Notes: generated by a model from the letters alone, not told the origin. Positions 1-8,968 are shown, counted from the first letter of the stretch. The stretch: 10,617 bases of DNA from Phoronis ovalis (GCA_028565635.1 JAOXYB010061735.1:1-10617); one strand, 5' to 3'. Program-made: numbers and translations.

Positions 1-6
1 AATAAC

Positions 7-59
7 ATTGTTGACGTCAATTTATCTTGAACTCCCCCCCCCCTCCCCATGTCAACAAT
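7..59. repeat. C-tract flanked by a 9-bp inverted repeat
   Basis: ATTGTTGAC (7-15) and GTCAACAAT (51-59) are exact inverted copies that bracket a run of ten C plus a second run of four (34-48). A further C-run lies at 83-88. On the minus strand these make several G-runs, which could form a quadruplex. The octamer TGACGTCA (12-19) overlaps the left arm. Confidence 0.45.
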
Positions 60-390
60 TGTCAAACTTCTTCAAACGCCCTCCCCCCTATTTTGTTAAC
101 ATAATTAATGGACGACCCTAAAGGGTCATTATTGCCTCTACGGAGCTGAAATTTTCATCTATGTGTCTTCCACTTTTGATTCAAAATTTGATTCTATCCT
201 GTCCAATACATATAAAATGTCTGTATAATTAAATATATATTTATCCAAAAACATTTTGCCTCCTGGATACATTTAGGTAAAAAAATAAATAATTTAGCTT
301 TGCTTAAATTCCACAGATACTGTTTCAAGATAAATTTATTCAGTGTTTTTGCGGCTTTTAATCAATTAATAAAATATTCTCTTTTACAAA

Positions 391-450
391 TCAAATATCT
401 GATAGATATTGGATAGTTATCTGATAGGTATCTAACAAATATCTAATGGA
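391..450. repeat. Imperfect ATCTGATAG/TATC repeat
   Basis: The words AAATATCTGATAGATAT, TTATCTGATAGGTATCTAA and AAATATCTAATGG follow one another. They form a short degenerate repeat with local palindromic character (ATATC/GATAT). No function is inferred. Confidence 0.45.
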
Positions 451-1340
451 CTTATTCTAACCTAATTTTTGATAGAATAATAACAGATAATTCCTTTTCG
501 TTTCTAAAAACCATAAGAACATATTATATCCATTCTTACTAATGGTTATATACAATATTGGGTAAGAGGCCGATTACTGTATATACAAAATATAACGCAC
601 TTCAAAATAGTGTGCATTATTTCCAGTCATCCCTGAACACATAAACTACAAAGTTATTCATCATGGTATCAAATAACTAAAACTATAATTTTGTTATTGA
701 ATGGTAAATTATCCGGTTATATTAGCACTAAAGTCTTGTAAAAATAAAGATGACAGTAATGATCATAATGAATTTGTAAAGATATTTAAAAACAATGAAT
801 ACCGTCATATAGTTAGACCAAATTACTGAAAAAATGCCTTTACATTAAATTTTGTACTTCCAAGACTAAAAGTAATCACATAACTAATATTTATACTTAA
901 TTACCTTCACACCTACATACTGTACCTTGTGATTATTACATAACAAGTGTTGACTACTTCACAACTTACCTGGTTGCACTTCATGTTACAATATTAAATA
1001 CATACAAATATCTTGACTTCCATTTAATATCTAAATGCATAACATAGTGCAAGAAAATCAACAAGTAACCCGTGCTTACATAATGTCGAATAACTTAATG
1101 AATTGTTGACAAAATAACATGTTTAAGACAGAATTTCTTATCTTTCTATTTTCAAAAAATATTAGAAATTAAGTTCCAAGACTCACCACCAGATATATGG
1201 CACCATGCAGCGACATCCCTGTAAACTGTATATGATGACATAGTTGCCATTCATTTCAACTATTTAAAGTAGCCAATATTTTGGACTAGCAAAGATTTTT
1301 ACAATTTGCATTGAACTAAATGCTCATGTTACTTGCTTAC

Positions 1341-1502
1341 CTTATTTATCATACATTTGTAGAGGCTGTATGTAACATCAGTCTGTAGACAATATGGTAA
1401 ACCTTTGAGTAGATCATTAGGGTTCAGACCAGCTGTTCTTTGCCACATATACTCATAGTGAGCATTCATGCGTTGCTGAAGAGAATCTTCTACATTAAAT
1501 TC
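1341..1502 (-). CDS. Channel exon: C-linker
   Basis: 54 codons, phase 0 on both sides. It encodes EFNVEDSLQQRMNAHYEYMW, then Q-R-T-A-G-L-N-P, then NDLLKGLPYCLQTDVTYSLY, then K-C-M-I-N-K. It follows the C-linker pattern of CNG/HCN channels: two helices with (L/R)-x-x-R-(V/M)-x-x-(W/H)-(F/Y)-x-Y-x-W, then (L/I)-L-x-x-L-P-x-x-L-(Q/R/K)-x-(D/E), and a helix ending at the point where the cyclic-nucleotide-binding domain starts. Acceptor TATTGTAG, donor GTAAGC. It joins S6 directly (Y-M-K then E-F-N-V). The next exon, which would hold the nucleotide-binding fold, was not found to the left. Confidence 0.93.
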
Positions 1503-1725
1503 CTACAATAAACCTGTTGTATCAGCAAAATTACTATTCTTAAGTAGTTTTTCTAATTTGGAAATTTCCTGACTAGAAGGATATAAAGTTAAAGCAGTAT
1601 ACACATATGACTGAATGTACAGTATAGTTAATCCACCATAACAGGTGGGAGGGAATAGCAAGGAACTTATCAAAGGAATTTATCAAGCTTATCAAAACCA
1701 AGACATAAATTACTGACTGCAAAAG

Positions 1726-1776
1726 TTTTGCTCTTGTTAACTGTTGTTATATTCCTTCAATTTAACAAGAGCAAAA
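1726..1776. repeat. 15-bp perfect inverted repeat with 21-base loop
   Basis: TTTTGCTCTTGTTAA (1726-1740) and TTAACAAGAGCAAAA (1762-1776) are exact inverted copies. The right arm belongs to the mobile-element core, where the other copy has a related but broken version. The left arm lies at the truncated border, as if a short piece of the element had been copied in inverted orientation when the end was lost. Confidence 0.65.
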
Positions 1777-2191
1777 TAAATAGGACATTAAACTTTTGAC
1801 CTGACTTTGTCCACCGAGATAAGCCTATTTCTCTGTGTGATCCATCATCACCTACCATGTCTATTGTATCATGATTGATTCATTCTGAATAGGTATTGCC
1901 AGGGAGCTTGCTTCTTGCTTAGTGGACTATAGAAAAACTCTGGCAGGACAGAATGTTTGTGATCGACCTATTTTACTAGCTACCCACTTAGTGCGGCCAC
2001 TGTTATATCTATTATAATTGTAATCTGCAGTTTAATTAGTGTCAAGATTTTCGTGACACTTTATATAGAAATAAAAGGATTCTCGTTCTTCTGCTTTTCA
2101 AGTTAATAAACAAAAGTTGACTTTTGTTAAGCTCAGACATTAGTTGAGAAGGTACGGAACACCAACGTACGTAGTGGATTTATTCAGACTG
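1737..2191. mobile_element. Truncated second copy of the MITE-like element
   Basis: The core of the 8968-9459 element recurs here in the same orientation: GCAAAATAAATA, ACTTTTGACCTGACTTTG, TCTGTGTGATCCAT, TCATTCTGAATAGGTAT, GGCAGGACAGAATG and GTGATCGACCTATTTTAC all appear in order. The right terminal repeat is present (about 2112-2191, ending ATTTATTCAGACTG). The left terminal repeat is missing and is replaced by unrelated sequence and a hairpin. The copies differ by many substitutions and indels, so the family is old in this genome or contains several subfamilies. Confidence 0.7.
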
Positions 2192-3952
2192 ATTTACTCG
2201 TTTTTATACTGTCTGGTGCAAACAACAAATCAATTTCACTACTGCAAACAAAGGTTACTCTTAATTTAATTACTTTAAAAAATCATGAAACAAAACTGTA
2301 GAAGAAATTAATTATTGAATACATGTATACATATCAACAGGAAAAAAGTTAAACAACAGTGAATTTTTAATATTTTAATAAGTTATAATTTCTGTTAAAT
2401 GTACGCTTGGAAGAGCCATGCATAAGAACTCTATTAAAGAGCAAGAGTAACAGAGGGTGTGCTTTCAGTTATTTAGTGTGCTTACAGCATTAATTTTGAC
2501 TTGCTCCAGAGTAAAATAAATACCTCAGCAAATAATCCTACACACTTAAAAATCTATAAAATCATTGCTTGTTTTATTAAAATAAATAATAAATACTTTT
2601 AAAATTGAAACTTTATTATCGATAATGAAAACAATAGTTTTTTTGTAAAAACTAGTATTTTAAAATTGCATGCTATGGCAGATTAAAATTCTTATCTTAT
2701 TTCTCGATCTTCAGTCTACAAATTACCCCTCGTAAAGGTTATTACATATATCAATTGTAACAAACAATACACACAAAAAACTATAGTTTATTTCTAATCA
2801 GTGTTATGCTATGAAAAACCTTCAACATTAGGGAAGAGTCATTGTTCTTTACATTGCTTTCATTTGCAAAATAATTCCTATAGTTAGCAACAGTTACTCT
2901 AAACAAAACATTCAACAGCTTTTAACCCTTTATGAACAATATACTGCTTAGTACAGTTCTTAATTTGCTTAATTTTTCTGATATGAATACAAATAGAAAG
3001 TGCATGAATGCAATGTTTTAAATGTTGTTTGCAACTGTGTTACCAATGTATATATTAAATATGGTGGATTAAAATGGCATCACTGCATTTTACTTTATTT
3101 TACTAAAATTAGCATATTATACTCTTATCTAAGGAACAAACAAAAGAAGATGTACAACAAAGAACTACTTCTAAAATGTTGCAAAATCCCACGAGGAGCA
3201 TGTATATATATGTCCCAAGCTTGCAAGTGCCTCCATTAAACCAGTGTCATAATAATCATTCTTTTAGCATGCTAATAAACAAATTGTATTAACTACCACA
3301 GATACATACTGCCATAAGATATAATTATGACAAATGTACGTAAAAGAGTTTTTAGTTTTTAACAAGAACAAATATTTCAAGATTAGTTGTTTAGTGATGG
3401 TTGGAAATCTAGAAAAAGCATTAAAATGACATTAGCAGTAGGGGAAAGAAAGAATTCTCTAGTAAATGTCATCACATATCATTATTAATTCATTTCGGGA
3501 AAAATTTAATTAGTTCACAATGTGCACACAAATTTACCTGTCATTACCAGCTACTTTGGCTTCTTAAAGTTAGATTAAAGATGTCCGAGTTAGATCAAGT
3601 ATATATCTCAACAGAACAGCACACATGATCTTGCGCATGATAATTGTCTCCCAATTAGAAAATTTTGATATTAAAACTTCTATTGCAACTGTTCTGTCAG
3701 AGAAATTCCCTTAAAACAACTACTATTTTTATAGAGCTGAAGAATCTATTTGTTTTAAAAACTTTAAATGTCATGCAGGGTGCAGAGTATTGCCTTGCTT
3801 AACTATAATAGTGTATTAAAAAAATATAAGCACAGTGGCTTCAAAGTATGTGAATTTTTAAAACATTCTGTCTGTAGCTTCATTTGTACTGATTATATTA
3901 ATATATGCAGTTGAAGTTCAATATTATAACTGAGGGCTATAGAGGTTTTTTT

Positions 3953-4147
3953 TGCGAGCAGTGAGCATTGGGGTCTGTTAAGTCCGAGCAACGAGCATTA
4001 TCTTTTGGCGGCCATTTTTTTCACTTGCTTTTGCTATTTTTTTAACTTGCCTGCGAGGCATTTTCTTATGGCGACCATTTTTGTCAACTTGCCGCATATT
4101 TTTTTTGGTTATTAACTTTTCTTGTTAAGTGTGTGCAGCGAGCATTA
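3953..4147. repeat. GAGCA-containing degenerate tandem repeat
   Basis: Two units of about 38-41 bases at 3991-4028 and 4053-4093 share the order GAG(C/G)CATT, then TCTTwTGGCG(G/A)CCATTTTT, then (A)ACTTGC. Extra GAGCA words occur at 3955, 3963, 3984 and 4139. The region also has several long T-runs. Its G+C composition and word use differ from the surrounding intron, suggesting insertion of a separate repeat family. No coding potential was seen. Confidence 0.5.
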
Positions 4148-4263
4148 CCAATTTTTAAGTGCAAGCATTGCATCCTGGGGGACCCCTACCCCCTCATAAT
4201 TATACTAAACTTCCAGGTTTAATTTAATATGCAAATTTAAACATGCATATTTATTTTTAATAC

Positions 4264-4407
4264 CTTCATGTAACAGCGTATCCTGTTGAGTTTCGACTGA
4301 AATAAAGCTAAATTAGCATCTGCATTAGCTCTGGCAGCTGCCACAGCAGCAATAATAAAAGAATAAAATAAAACTCCAGTCATCATTAGAATGCTGCACA
4401 CTACCAT
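4264..4407 (-). CDS. Channel exon: S6 inner helix and start of C-linker
   Basis: Exactly 48 codons with phase 0 at both ends. It encodes MVVCSILMMTGVLFYSFII, then A-A-V-A-A-A-R-A-N-A-D-A-N, then LALFQSKLNRIRCYMK. This is the S6 helix with its G-V-L-x-x-x-x-I pattern, followed by the F-Q-x-K/R-x-x-x-I/V-x-x-Y-M motif that begins the C-linker of CNG channels. The six-residue alanine-rich segment A-A-V-A-A-A-R sits where the S6 gate lies. Acceptor ACTTTGTAG, donor GTATTA. S6 directly follows the GYGD filter exon in frame, with no gap, so the pore domain is intact. Confidence 0.93.
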
Positions 4408-4893
4408 CTACAAAGTATAAATATAATTGGTAAAACAATATATTAATTCACATTATTATGTACACAGTCATGTAGGTGTTGTTTACATTTACACATGTGC
4501 ACATATACACACGTACTGTACACACTTTGTCGCACACACAAAATCTGTCAAATCAGTTAGTATATCATTCTGCACAGTATAATTCTGATAGATTGGCAAT
4601 GTTTATATATTAAGTCTACAACGATTACTCAATAGATTCTTATGAAAGTTATGAAATAATTGCTTTTGTAAGACAGGACTTCATAGCGCATATATATATT
4701 CAAACTAAAATGAAGATCAACAAATAAGATATAACAGCATCATTTACTGGCAGACAGTGGACATATGAAGCAGATTTCATGAATTAAAACCTAAAGTCAG
4801 TTTAACACTGGTTATTAATGCAAAAACTTTTGGATCCATTTCATTTCAAGTATTCAAATAAGGATGAGTTAAAGCCCAGAAATATACTAGTAC
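4408..4893 (-). other. Intron between pore and S6 exons (486 bp)
   Basis: AT-rich, phase 0. It contains a CA-rich microsatellite-like stretch at about 4490-4545 (ACAC/CACA units mixed with CATGTG). Nothing else was recognised; short open frames reading across it on the plus strand are antisense to the pore exon. Confidence 0.7.
4490..4545. repeat. Imperfect CA-rich microsatellite
   Basis: Repeated CA/AC dinucleotides interrupted by ATGTGC, TATA and GTACTGTA. This is a degenerate simple repeat inside the intron between the pore and S6 exons. Confidence 0.5.
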
Positions 4894-5111
4894 CTCAACT
4901 TGAGTTTCTCCATGTATGTCACCATAGCCAACAGAAAGCATTGTTGCTGCTGCCCAATAGAAAGCACTCAGATAGAAATATCCAGTGGTACCAAAGTCAG
5001 TTTGCAATCCAAGTACACTCTCTTTCATATAAGACTGCTTGAACATCTTTACTACAGTAGAACAATTCCCAATGCATGTGTGTATGGCAGAGAAACTGGA
5101 TGGAAAGTACC
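4894..5111 (-). CDS. Channel exon: distal turret, pore helix and GYGD selectivity filter
   Basis: This is the diagnostic exon (218 bases). It opens with Y-F-P-S-S, carries cysteines in HTCIGNCST (with a possible N-glycosylation site N-C-S), then S-Y-M-K-E-S-V-L-G-L-Q-T-D-F. It ends with the pore: YFYLSAFYWAAATMLSVGYG, then D-I-H-G-E-T-Q-V-E. F-Y-W followed by the pore helix is the CNG/HCN layout. The filter S-V-G-Y-G-D is of the potassium-channel type, unlike T-I-G-E-T of vertebrate CNG or C-I-G-Y-G-R/K/A of HCN. The acceptor is TTAATAG at 5112-5113 and the donor GTACTA at 4893. It completes the glycine codon begun by the previous exon and ends in phase 0. Together with the preceding exon, the S5-to-pore loop is about 75-80 residues, much longer than in vertebrate CNG channels. 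Confidence 0.95.
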
Positions 5112-5339
5112 CTATTAAGAAAAAGGCCACCAATTTGACTTTATTTGAAAACAGAATTTCTTAACAAGAAGTCTGCTTTAGCAGATAGATGCCCATCTCA
5201 TAGCTTAAATTGGGAATAAAAGTGGATGCCAGTTAACCATAGCAGAATGACCTGTATTCTGATCTCTATTTATTTTCTGACATAAAAAGATCACTCTATG
5301 TATCAGTTTTCAAGTTTAGAACAAAAGTTGATACTGAGA

Positions 5340-6800
5340 AAAGTGTAGAAGTTTAGGATGGATGTTTAACCCACTTTTCAAAATCATTTTAAAGTACTAG
5401 ATGGCTATCAGTCGGCCATATCAGAAGTGATGATCCAGATCAAAATCAAGCTTGACCTATATTATGGCTTATATTTACTTTCTGAATTAAAGCGATCTCA
5501 GAGTTTTCAAAATCTGGGCTAAAAACAGTTTTAACCACTGCAGAAGAATGTCAAATGACCTACTTTTCAAAATTGTTCTAAAATACCATCTAGCCTATTA
5601 CACCCACCCACCTGTGGCCTTAATAAATCCCCATTTGTATTGTCCAGACATCACTTTGTCTTTGCCTGAAAAGACGCACTTTTCTTTGAGGTACCTTTTG
5701 GAGAACAAATGGGCCCCCCAATAATTCATTTTGAATGTAGTCTTGGTCAACATTATAACTGAGACCTGTTTTTAGTCTGTGCCACATACAAAGCTGATTG
5801 GATAAAAACGGAAGCAGTTATTTCAAGAAAAAGAAGTGTTACACACAATAACAAACATCGGCATTTGACCCACTTTCAAGGTCATCATAAAATCAAACAG
5901 TATTTGGCACCAGGAGACTCAGAGTATATTATATGACATTTGAACATCTAAAAAAATATTTTTTCTCATTTGCATTTTTTTTGCCATTTGAATATAGAAA
6001 GGTTTGTCTACGCAATGCAGACTATTTTTAATTTTTCAAATACACGCAATTACAGCTTTTATAACTGTTTGAAGACATCAATTTTCCCAGTTACTGGTTG
6101 ATGATGTCACCATTTTGCATTATTTGGGTTTTTACAGTGGCATATACTTCGATAAAAACAGTGAATGTGATAGTTCAATGTGTTAGTAATTTTATTTTTT
6201 TCAATTTTGCAGGCATCAGAGTTCTCTGGCCTAATCCTACCACCGATCTATGGGTTTCATAAATCCACCTTTGATGAGCGGTTCAGTCAAAGTTCTGTCT
6301 TTCTGGATAGTAACATGATGTGTTTCTCTGGATAGACATGGCCACCAGTATAATCTGGGTCAAAATTATATATAACCTGAATTTTGACCTTTATATCGAA
6401 TATGAAGCTGAAGCTATTATTGAGATGTGCCACAAATCAGCCATCTTGGAAGTGATCCAGCCAGACCTGTACTTTGTCATTTATTTATCCTGAACCAAAC
6501 ACAAAGCTGATTGGATGAAAACTAAAGCAGTTATTGTGAAACAAACAAAGTGTCAAAGATTCGGATCAACATTAGACCTATTTTTAAGGTCATTCTAAAA
6601 TGTCACCTAACCTAATATGACACCAACCTATGGCCTTTGTGAATCCACTTTTGATTCATCCAATAAGTACTTCGTCTTTCTAGAAAGTTGCATGACGTGT
6701 CCTCTTGGAAACAAACATGGCCACCATTCAGACACATTGAGAATAATCTGGGTCAAAATTACATCTGACTGGCCTGCACTTACTCTTTACCGAATATGAA
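5340..6800. repeat. Degenerate tandem repeat family, three to four units
   Basis: Several blocks recur in the same order. A block around GACCyACTTTTCAAAAT-like sequence occurs at 5368-5393, 5557-5585, 5867-5894 and 6575-6602. A block around CCTATGGCCTTTGTGAATCC occurs at 5608-5640, 6241-6275 and 6621-6655. A block with GTCTTTCT and ACATGGCCACCA occurs at 6297-6345 and 6674-6726. AATCTGGGTCAAAATTA is identical at 6352-6368 and 6745-6761. A 32-base block starting AAGCTGATTGGAT matches at 29 of 32 positions between 5791-5822 and 6504-6535. Spacing suggests a unit of about 310-390 bases, with about 350 unrelated bases inserted at 5895-6240. There are no long conserved ORFs. It may be satellite-like or a tandemly duplicated transposon remnant. 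Confidence 0.65.
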
Positions 6801-7698
6801 ACTGATCAGATGCAAATTGAAGACAATATAAAATTATGTTACATACATCAATGATGAAGCACAGCCTACAACTATATGCACATGTACTAGATCAACTATC
6901 CCGGGAACTATCCCCACCTGGAGGATGTCAAACTTCAAGCCTGTATGACCAACCTGTATGACAAATTCCCTCCATAGATTAATTGAAAAGATGTCAAACA
7001 ATAAAAAACCGAACTTTTAGCACCAAGATGACCTCAAAGGTCATCAAATCAACCTGATAACATCATATTTGATGTTTTGAACAATTTTAAAATTTTAACA
7101 AGGATGTCACACCTCGAATATCATGCCTGTACCTCAGACTGTCTTCAAGATATAGCTTTCTGGAAATTGGTAAGAAAGGAACAAAGAAACTGAGGAAACC
7201 CAATTTGCTGGCTGCTAGTATTGACTGATTATACAGAGATACTGATCGTTTCCAATTAAGGTGCCACTTCCAATGCAAGCAGCTGGAGACACTGGTTGAT
7301 TAGGTTAAACACCAAAATAGTTCCTTTCATTGCACTGTCATGGCAAAATCTTTAAACTGAATAAAACCCTGTTCAGTCAAATAGGCACAAAATTAGCCAG
7401 TATAAGATTTTTACTAATGTTTGTTGATGGCCAAGTGCTAGGTGGATCTTGAATTTGTGTACTCAGACTACTTTAGCATTTTATCACAGACAGGTTTTCA
7501 AACAATAGGGTACAGCATTTAAATTAATTCCCCATGTTAGTGTAAATTGAATGCTCTTGCAAATTAGAGAGGATGAGATTGAAAATTATCAGTTTTTGTA
7601 AAAGCTTTGTACATTTGGTGATAGTTTTATTAATTTTGAACTTGCATGATTTTTCAATACCTTGGACAAGATTGAATAATTTCCAATGTGCTACCATT

Positions 7699-7762
7699 AA
7701 CTAGTTGATGTAGTTGGAAGCCATATAATTGGTGTTGCCTAGCAACACTACATAATCTAGTT
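7699..7762. repeat. Fold-back repeat enclosing an X-box-like palindrome
   Basis: The arms 7699-7714 and 7747-7762 are inverted copies that match at 14 of 16 positions. Just inside, a second pair of 7-base arms, GTGTTGC and GCAACAC (7732-7738 and 7742-7748), is separated by CTA. This could be the remnant of a small inverted-repeat element or a regulatory palindrome within the intron. Confidence 0.45.
7734..7746. promoter_or_regulatory. X-box-like motif GTTGCCTAGCAAC
   Basis: This 13-mer fits the RFX-factor X-box half-site pattern (GTTGCC and AGCAAC with a one-base spacer). RFX factors are the main regulators of ciliary genes in animals, and CNG-type channels often act in cilia or flagella. 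The site is deep in an intron of this gene, so a regulatory role is speculative. Confidence 0.35.
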
Positions 7763-7930
7763 TCCAATTGCTAATTGTTGCTAATTGCAGTTAAAACTGA
7801 TTAGATGATACTGAATTTATAAAATGTTACATCAAACTTATATTTTGATAATTTGACAATCAAATTGTTTATTTTATTTTCTATTCCAGCAACCCACTAA
7901 CATACACATAGGCTGATCATTGTTTCTTAC

Positions 7931-8100
7931 CCATCAGATTAGAGATCCAGGAGTCTTGGTAGCAAATAACATTATGAGGTGGTAACACTAAACTTATTCT
8001 CCGTGGATCATAGAATAATGGAGGGGCACAAGCCATGCAATACATCAGGCAGGTAACTAAGTGTGATAACAACATCATATACATCACAAACTTTACCGCT
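7931..8100 (-). CDS. Channel exon: S5 and first half of the turret
   Basis: The exon encodes A-V-K-F followed by the membrane segment VMYMMLLSHLVTCLMYCMAC. This is the S5 helix with the H-x-x-x-C pattern typical of CNG/HCN channels (I/L-x-H-W/L-x-A/T-C). It continues into an extracellular stretch rich in proline and aromatic residues (A-P-P-L-F-Y-D-P-R-R) with one cysteine and a tryptophan near the end (D-S-W-I-S-N-L-M). The acceptor follows a strong pyrimidine tract (CACTTTCAG) and the donor is GTAAGA. Phases on both sides fit exactly (170 bases: one base completes AGA, one base is left to start a glycine codon). Confidence 0.92.
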
Positions 8101-8917
8101 CTGAAAGTGAAACAATGTATAGTACTGTACACAAATGCTTTTGCTGACTTCTTTTCTGCACTTAGTCATCTGCATTACATCATTCTGTTGATTTATCAAG
8201 ACTCACACATGTATCAATGGTCCCAACCTATTAATGTTTAAAACAGATTCACTTTTTATTTGCTAAAAAACTTAAATTGATGGCAGAACCAATATTCCTG
8301 GTGAAATTTAAAAATGGTCCTCAACAAAATATGGGAATGGCATGAGTATCATTTACTTGTTAAAAATCAGTAGTGAAAGCTAAATAAAATTTAGTTCCAC
8401 TTTTTTATAGTAGGATGTACTATCTTATGACTTTTATGCGGGGTGTCTTTTTAAAAACACTAATTTAATGTCAAGCTTTTTACAAACAAGTCTACAATTA
8501 CCACTGTAATGTAGCCTGAATGTTAAAGTTTGAAAAAATATTTATTTTGTGTATAAAAATTACAATGCAGGTTTTTTACGAATTTTTTGTTAAAGCCCAA
8601 GAAGGCACTGAAATAGGTAATTTGTTCAGTTATCCTAGCATTCTACATAATTATCATAATCCAGAGATAATGGGTATTTGAACAATTATATTATTTAGTA
8701 TAAGGGATGTTACTTCACACATGCTGCCAAGGGTCACCATTTTGGCAGAATTTTGCATAAGCAACGCTTGAATTTAAATATAGGACAATTTTGAAAAAGT
8801 TAATAGTTTTGCACCTACATTCATTTGTCCTGAACCAAATAATATCAGTTCCTCTATTTCTACTCATCCCGGTTTTGTGATTTTTTATTGACAAGAATGG
8901 GAATTTCAATGTAATAG

Positions 8918-8936
8918 ACAGACAGATAGACAGGTA
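8918..8936. repeat. GACA/GATA microsatellite
   Basis: A short run of four-base GACA/GATA units lies about 30 bases outside the left terminal repeat of the mobile element. It is a simple repeat with no inferred function. Confidence 0.6.
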
Positions 8937-8968
8937 AAAATGCAAGCAACAGGATGCCACGTTAAACC

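Larger units (their letters stand above)
1..1340 (-). other. Downstream intron; cyclic-nucleotide-binding exon not found
   Basis: This AT-rich sequence follows the C-linker donor. The minus strand was searched for the expected V-P-L-F-like start of a cyclic-nucleotide-binding domain and its G-E/x-x-x-Y/I patterns, with no convincing exon. One 39-base candidate (1187-1225) has good borders but no clear homology. Also present are a GATA-like repeat (391-450), a C-tract flanked by a 9-bp inverted repeat (7-59) and a CRE octamer (12-19). The missing domain is most likely beyond position 1. Confidence 0.6.
1503..4263 (-). other. Intron between S6 and C-linker exons (2,761 bp)
   Basis: The intron carries the truncated second copy of the MITE-like element (about 1737-2191), a 15-bp perfect hairpin at its left border (1726-1776), and a GAGCA-rich repeat (3953-4147) followed by a G5/C-tract hairpin-like stretch (4176-4194). 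The segments 2200-3940 and 4200-4260 are AT-rich with no recognised feature. The 79-codon open frame at 3000-3239 (plus) has no recognisable domain and is regarded as chance. Confidence 0.7.
5112..7930 (-). other. Intron between turret exons (2,819 bp)
   Basis: This is the largest complete intron in the window. It holds a degenerate tandem repeat family (about 5340-6800), an X-box-like palindrome in a fold-back structure (7699-7767), and a short stretch at about 7095-7280 with open frames on both strands and no recognisable domain. The segments 5112-5340, 6800-7090 and 7280-7690 are AT-rich and otherwise featureless. Confidence 0.7.

Noticed and set aside
391-450. Direct-repeat pattern considered as a CRISPR-like array
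   Set aside because: The repeats are short, imperfect and have no unique spacers of regular length, and the window is clearly eukaryotic.
3000-3239. 79-codon open frame on the plus strand
   Set aside because: The composition simply reflects AT-rich DNA. It shows no domain, and it lies inside an intron on the opposite strand from the gene, with no exon-like borders.
3541-3590. Possible small minus-strand exon ending at a GTAAAT donor
   Set aside because: It would have to sit between the S6 and C-linker exons, which already join perfectly in phase 0, and its own phase does not fit.
4818-5118. Two overlapping plus-strand open frames of 72-74 codons
   Set aside because: They are antisense to the pore exon, whose minus-strand reading has clear channel motifs.
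6192-6211. Strong acceptor-like tract (T-rich followed by GCAG) on the plus strand
   Set aside because: No open, protein-like exon follows on the plus strand, and it is in the inserted stretch within the tandem repeat.
6617-6799. 60-codon open frame on the plus strand
   Set aside because: It lies entirely within one unit of the degenerate tandem repeat; the sister units do not preserve the frame.
8035-8241. 68-codon plus-strand frame and an overlapping second minus-strand frame
   Set aside because: Both overlap the S5 exon in the wrong strand or frame; the S5 reading has matching splice phases.
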